Source: Lentzea aerocolonigenes (GTDB taxonomy: Bacteria > Actinomycetota > Actinomycetes > Mycobacteriales > Pseudonocardiaceae). Taken from it: a stretch of DNA of 64,000 nt. The DNA is taken from the NCBI RefSeq assembly GCF_000974445.1, contig NZ_BBOJ01000006.1:186001-250000 (forward strand). Reading direction: 5' to 3'. Position 1 is the stretch's first letter. Each line of letters opens with the position of its first letter. The notes under the pieces are model-generated. The model saw only the letters and a list, made by a program, of their open reading frames with translations. It made no database searches and was not told where the DNA came from. The translations under genes and the position numbers were made by a program. Below, piece by piece: positions 63,143 to 64,000 of this stretch.

Positions 63143-63751
63143 GTGGGTAGCTCTCTGGCGGACGCGATGGATGCGCGCGTGGTCGAGCTGCGGCACCTTG
63201 ACGACGTCGTGGGCAGTGCTGACTTGTTGCCCGCAATCCGGAAGGAACTGACCGAATCTCAGACGCTCGTGCGCAACGCGTCCTACAGCGACGCGACCGG
63301 GCGGAGATTGCTCACGGTCACGGGCGAGTTGGCGCAGATTGCCGGATGGGTTGCCAGTGATGCCGGACAGCATGCGGACGCTCAACGGCTGTACCTGTGG
63401 GCGCGTCCGTGGCGAACGAAGCGGGCAACGATCCCCTTGCCGCGCAACTGTTTTCCTCGCTCAGCTACCATATTGCGAACGTCGGAGAGCCTGACGACGC
63501 ACTACTTCTGGCCCGTAGCGCTAGGCGATCCCGGCCGAGCGGAGCCGTTGTTGCCGGCCGCCGTCGCGTCGTATCCGGACGGACATTCGCGCGAGATCGC
63601 CCTGTCCCTCTCGTGGCTTGCGGAGTCATGCGCTCGCACGGGCGCCCTGGACGCCGCGAGAACGACACTCGACCGCGCCAAGGACTACGCCGCAAGGATG
63701 CCATCCGCGCGCACCGACGACCGTTTCAGGGCCGTTCAAGAGCTGGTGTAA
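63143..63751 (+). pseudogene. Decayed TPR-containing transcriptional regulator (Streptomyces XRE/TPR type)
   Basis: The frame reads VVELRHLDDVVGSADLLPAI, LLTVTGELAQIAGWVASDAG and, near its end, LGDPGRAEPLLPAAVASYP and ALDAARTTLDRAKDYAARMP, matching the TPR half of HTH/TPR regulators. Between 63400 and 63500 the homology (LAAQLFSSLSYHIANVGEPD) is in another frame, and then about 70 expected residues are missing before homology returns in the first frame. So there is a frameshift plus an internal deletion. The N-terminal HTH is not visible. Not functional. Confidence 0.7.
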
Positions 63752-63909
63752 CGACACCACCCCTTGTCTGGCCACAGAATTGCGGCGGGGCAAGGGATAC
63801 CGGTGCACCGAGCCGGCACCTCGGACTTGGGTGCTGCCATGGGTAACCCCTGATCGGGACGTAGTGACGAGTCCCAACGCCAAGGCTCGGCGGGCACATC
63901 CGCCGCGCA

Positions 63910-63946
63910 AAGCAAGACCACGGCCGGCGGCCCCGGTCTTGCTTTC
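63910..63946. terminator. Hairpin terminator
   Basis: AAAGCAAGACC (63910-63920) pairs perfectly with GGTCTTGCTTT (63936-63946), 15-nt GC-rich loop. Symmetrical, so could act in both directions; it may end the decayed regulator gene or a gene beyond the right edge. Confidence 0.6.
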
Positions 63947-64000
63947 GCTCGAACGTTCACCCGTTCGTGAGCGAACCCCTTGTTTTGCGGGACTGCACCC

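Overview
The window is GC-rich (roughly 70%) with dense, strand-clustered genes, many GTG starts and many 4-nt ATGA/GTGA stop-start overlaps. Its families (narGHJI, CBS protein, DevS-type GAF kinase, LuxR-LAL regulator, ShbA-type sigma factor, DUF4360, Ltp lipoprotein, S8 protease with a P domain) indicate a filamentous actinomycete, most probably Pseudonocardiales. This is inferred from gene content, not from a marker gene. No rRNA, tRNA or CRISPR array was seen.

Region 1 (1-19.7 kb) is a hypoxia/nitrate-respiration island. It holds a DevS-like sensor kinase running off the left edge, two pyridoxamine-oxidase-fold proteins, a NarK-type transporter, a membrane-fused copper nitrite reductase (NirK-like), a CopD-like protein, a single-domain ribosome-hibernation-factor-like protein, a CPBP protease, the complete narGHJI operon, and CBS and KhtT-like proteins. 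Four DosR/DevR-like palindromes sit in front of the key genes. The island is eroding: remnants of aspartase/fumarase, a sensor-kinase ATPase domain, carbamate kinase, ornithine carbamoyltransferase and flavohemoglobin lie between intact genes. A cation/proton antiporter is cut after about 75 residues at the end of a ~100-bp imperfect inverted repeat, whose partner lies 3.3 kb downstream.

Region 2 (19.9-32.4 kb) is sparse accessory DNA: a secreted muramidase with FG-GAP-like repeats, an uncharacterised two-domain monooxygenase-fold protein, a TetR/DUF4386 divergent pair with a visible operator, tandem DUF4360 secreted proteins, a cydA remnant, an Ltp lipoprotein, an isochorismatase-like hydrolase, a GYD protein, a subtilisin-like protease and a small YgiN-like protein.

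Region 3 (32.5-43 kb), on the minus strand, holds a large LuxR regulator followed by a tight five-gene operon. The operon encodes an NAD-dependent epimerase/3beta-HSD-like protein, a cholesterol-oxidase-like GMC flavoenzyme, an FAD-linked oxidase and two alpha/beta hydrolases, one with a Cys nucleophile. It looks like a sterol, terpenoid or lipid transformation pathway.

Region 4 (43.4-52.2 kb) holds a secreted BspA-type leucine-rich-repeat protein, a small membrane protein, a short-form NAD-glutamate dehydrogenase, a cupin, an alpha/beta hydrolase and an ShbA-like sigma factor.

Region 5 (52.7-62.4 kb) is the most striking: a single eight-gene plus-strand operon closed by a terminator. It encodes a GH15 glucoamylase with no export signal, a pyranose-oxidase-like GMC oxidoreductase, a ferritin-like protein, a small dehydrogenase-subunit-like protein, an IolE-like inosose dehydratase, a second sugar epimerase/isomerase TIM barrel, a metallo-beta-lactamase-fold hydrolase and a pyruvate-decarboxylase-like ThDP enzyme. 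The set suggests a pathway that frees a sugar, oxidises it to a ketosugar, dehydrates or rearranges it and decarboxylates a 2-oxo acid. I know no named pathway with this composition. The last 1.6 kb holds decayed genes, including a frameshifted TPR regulator.
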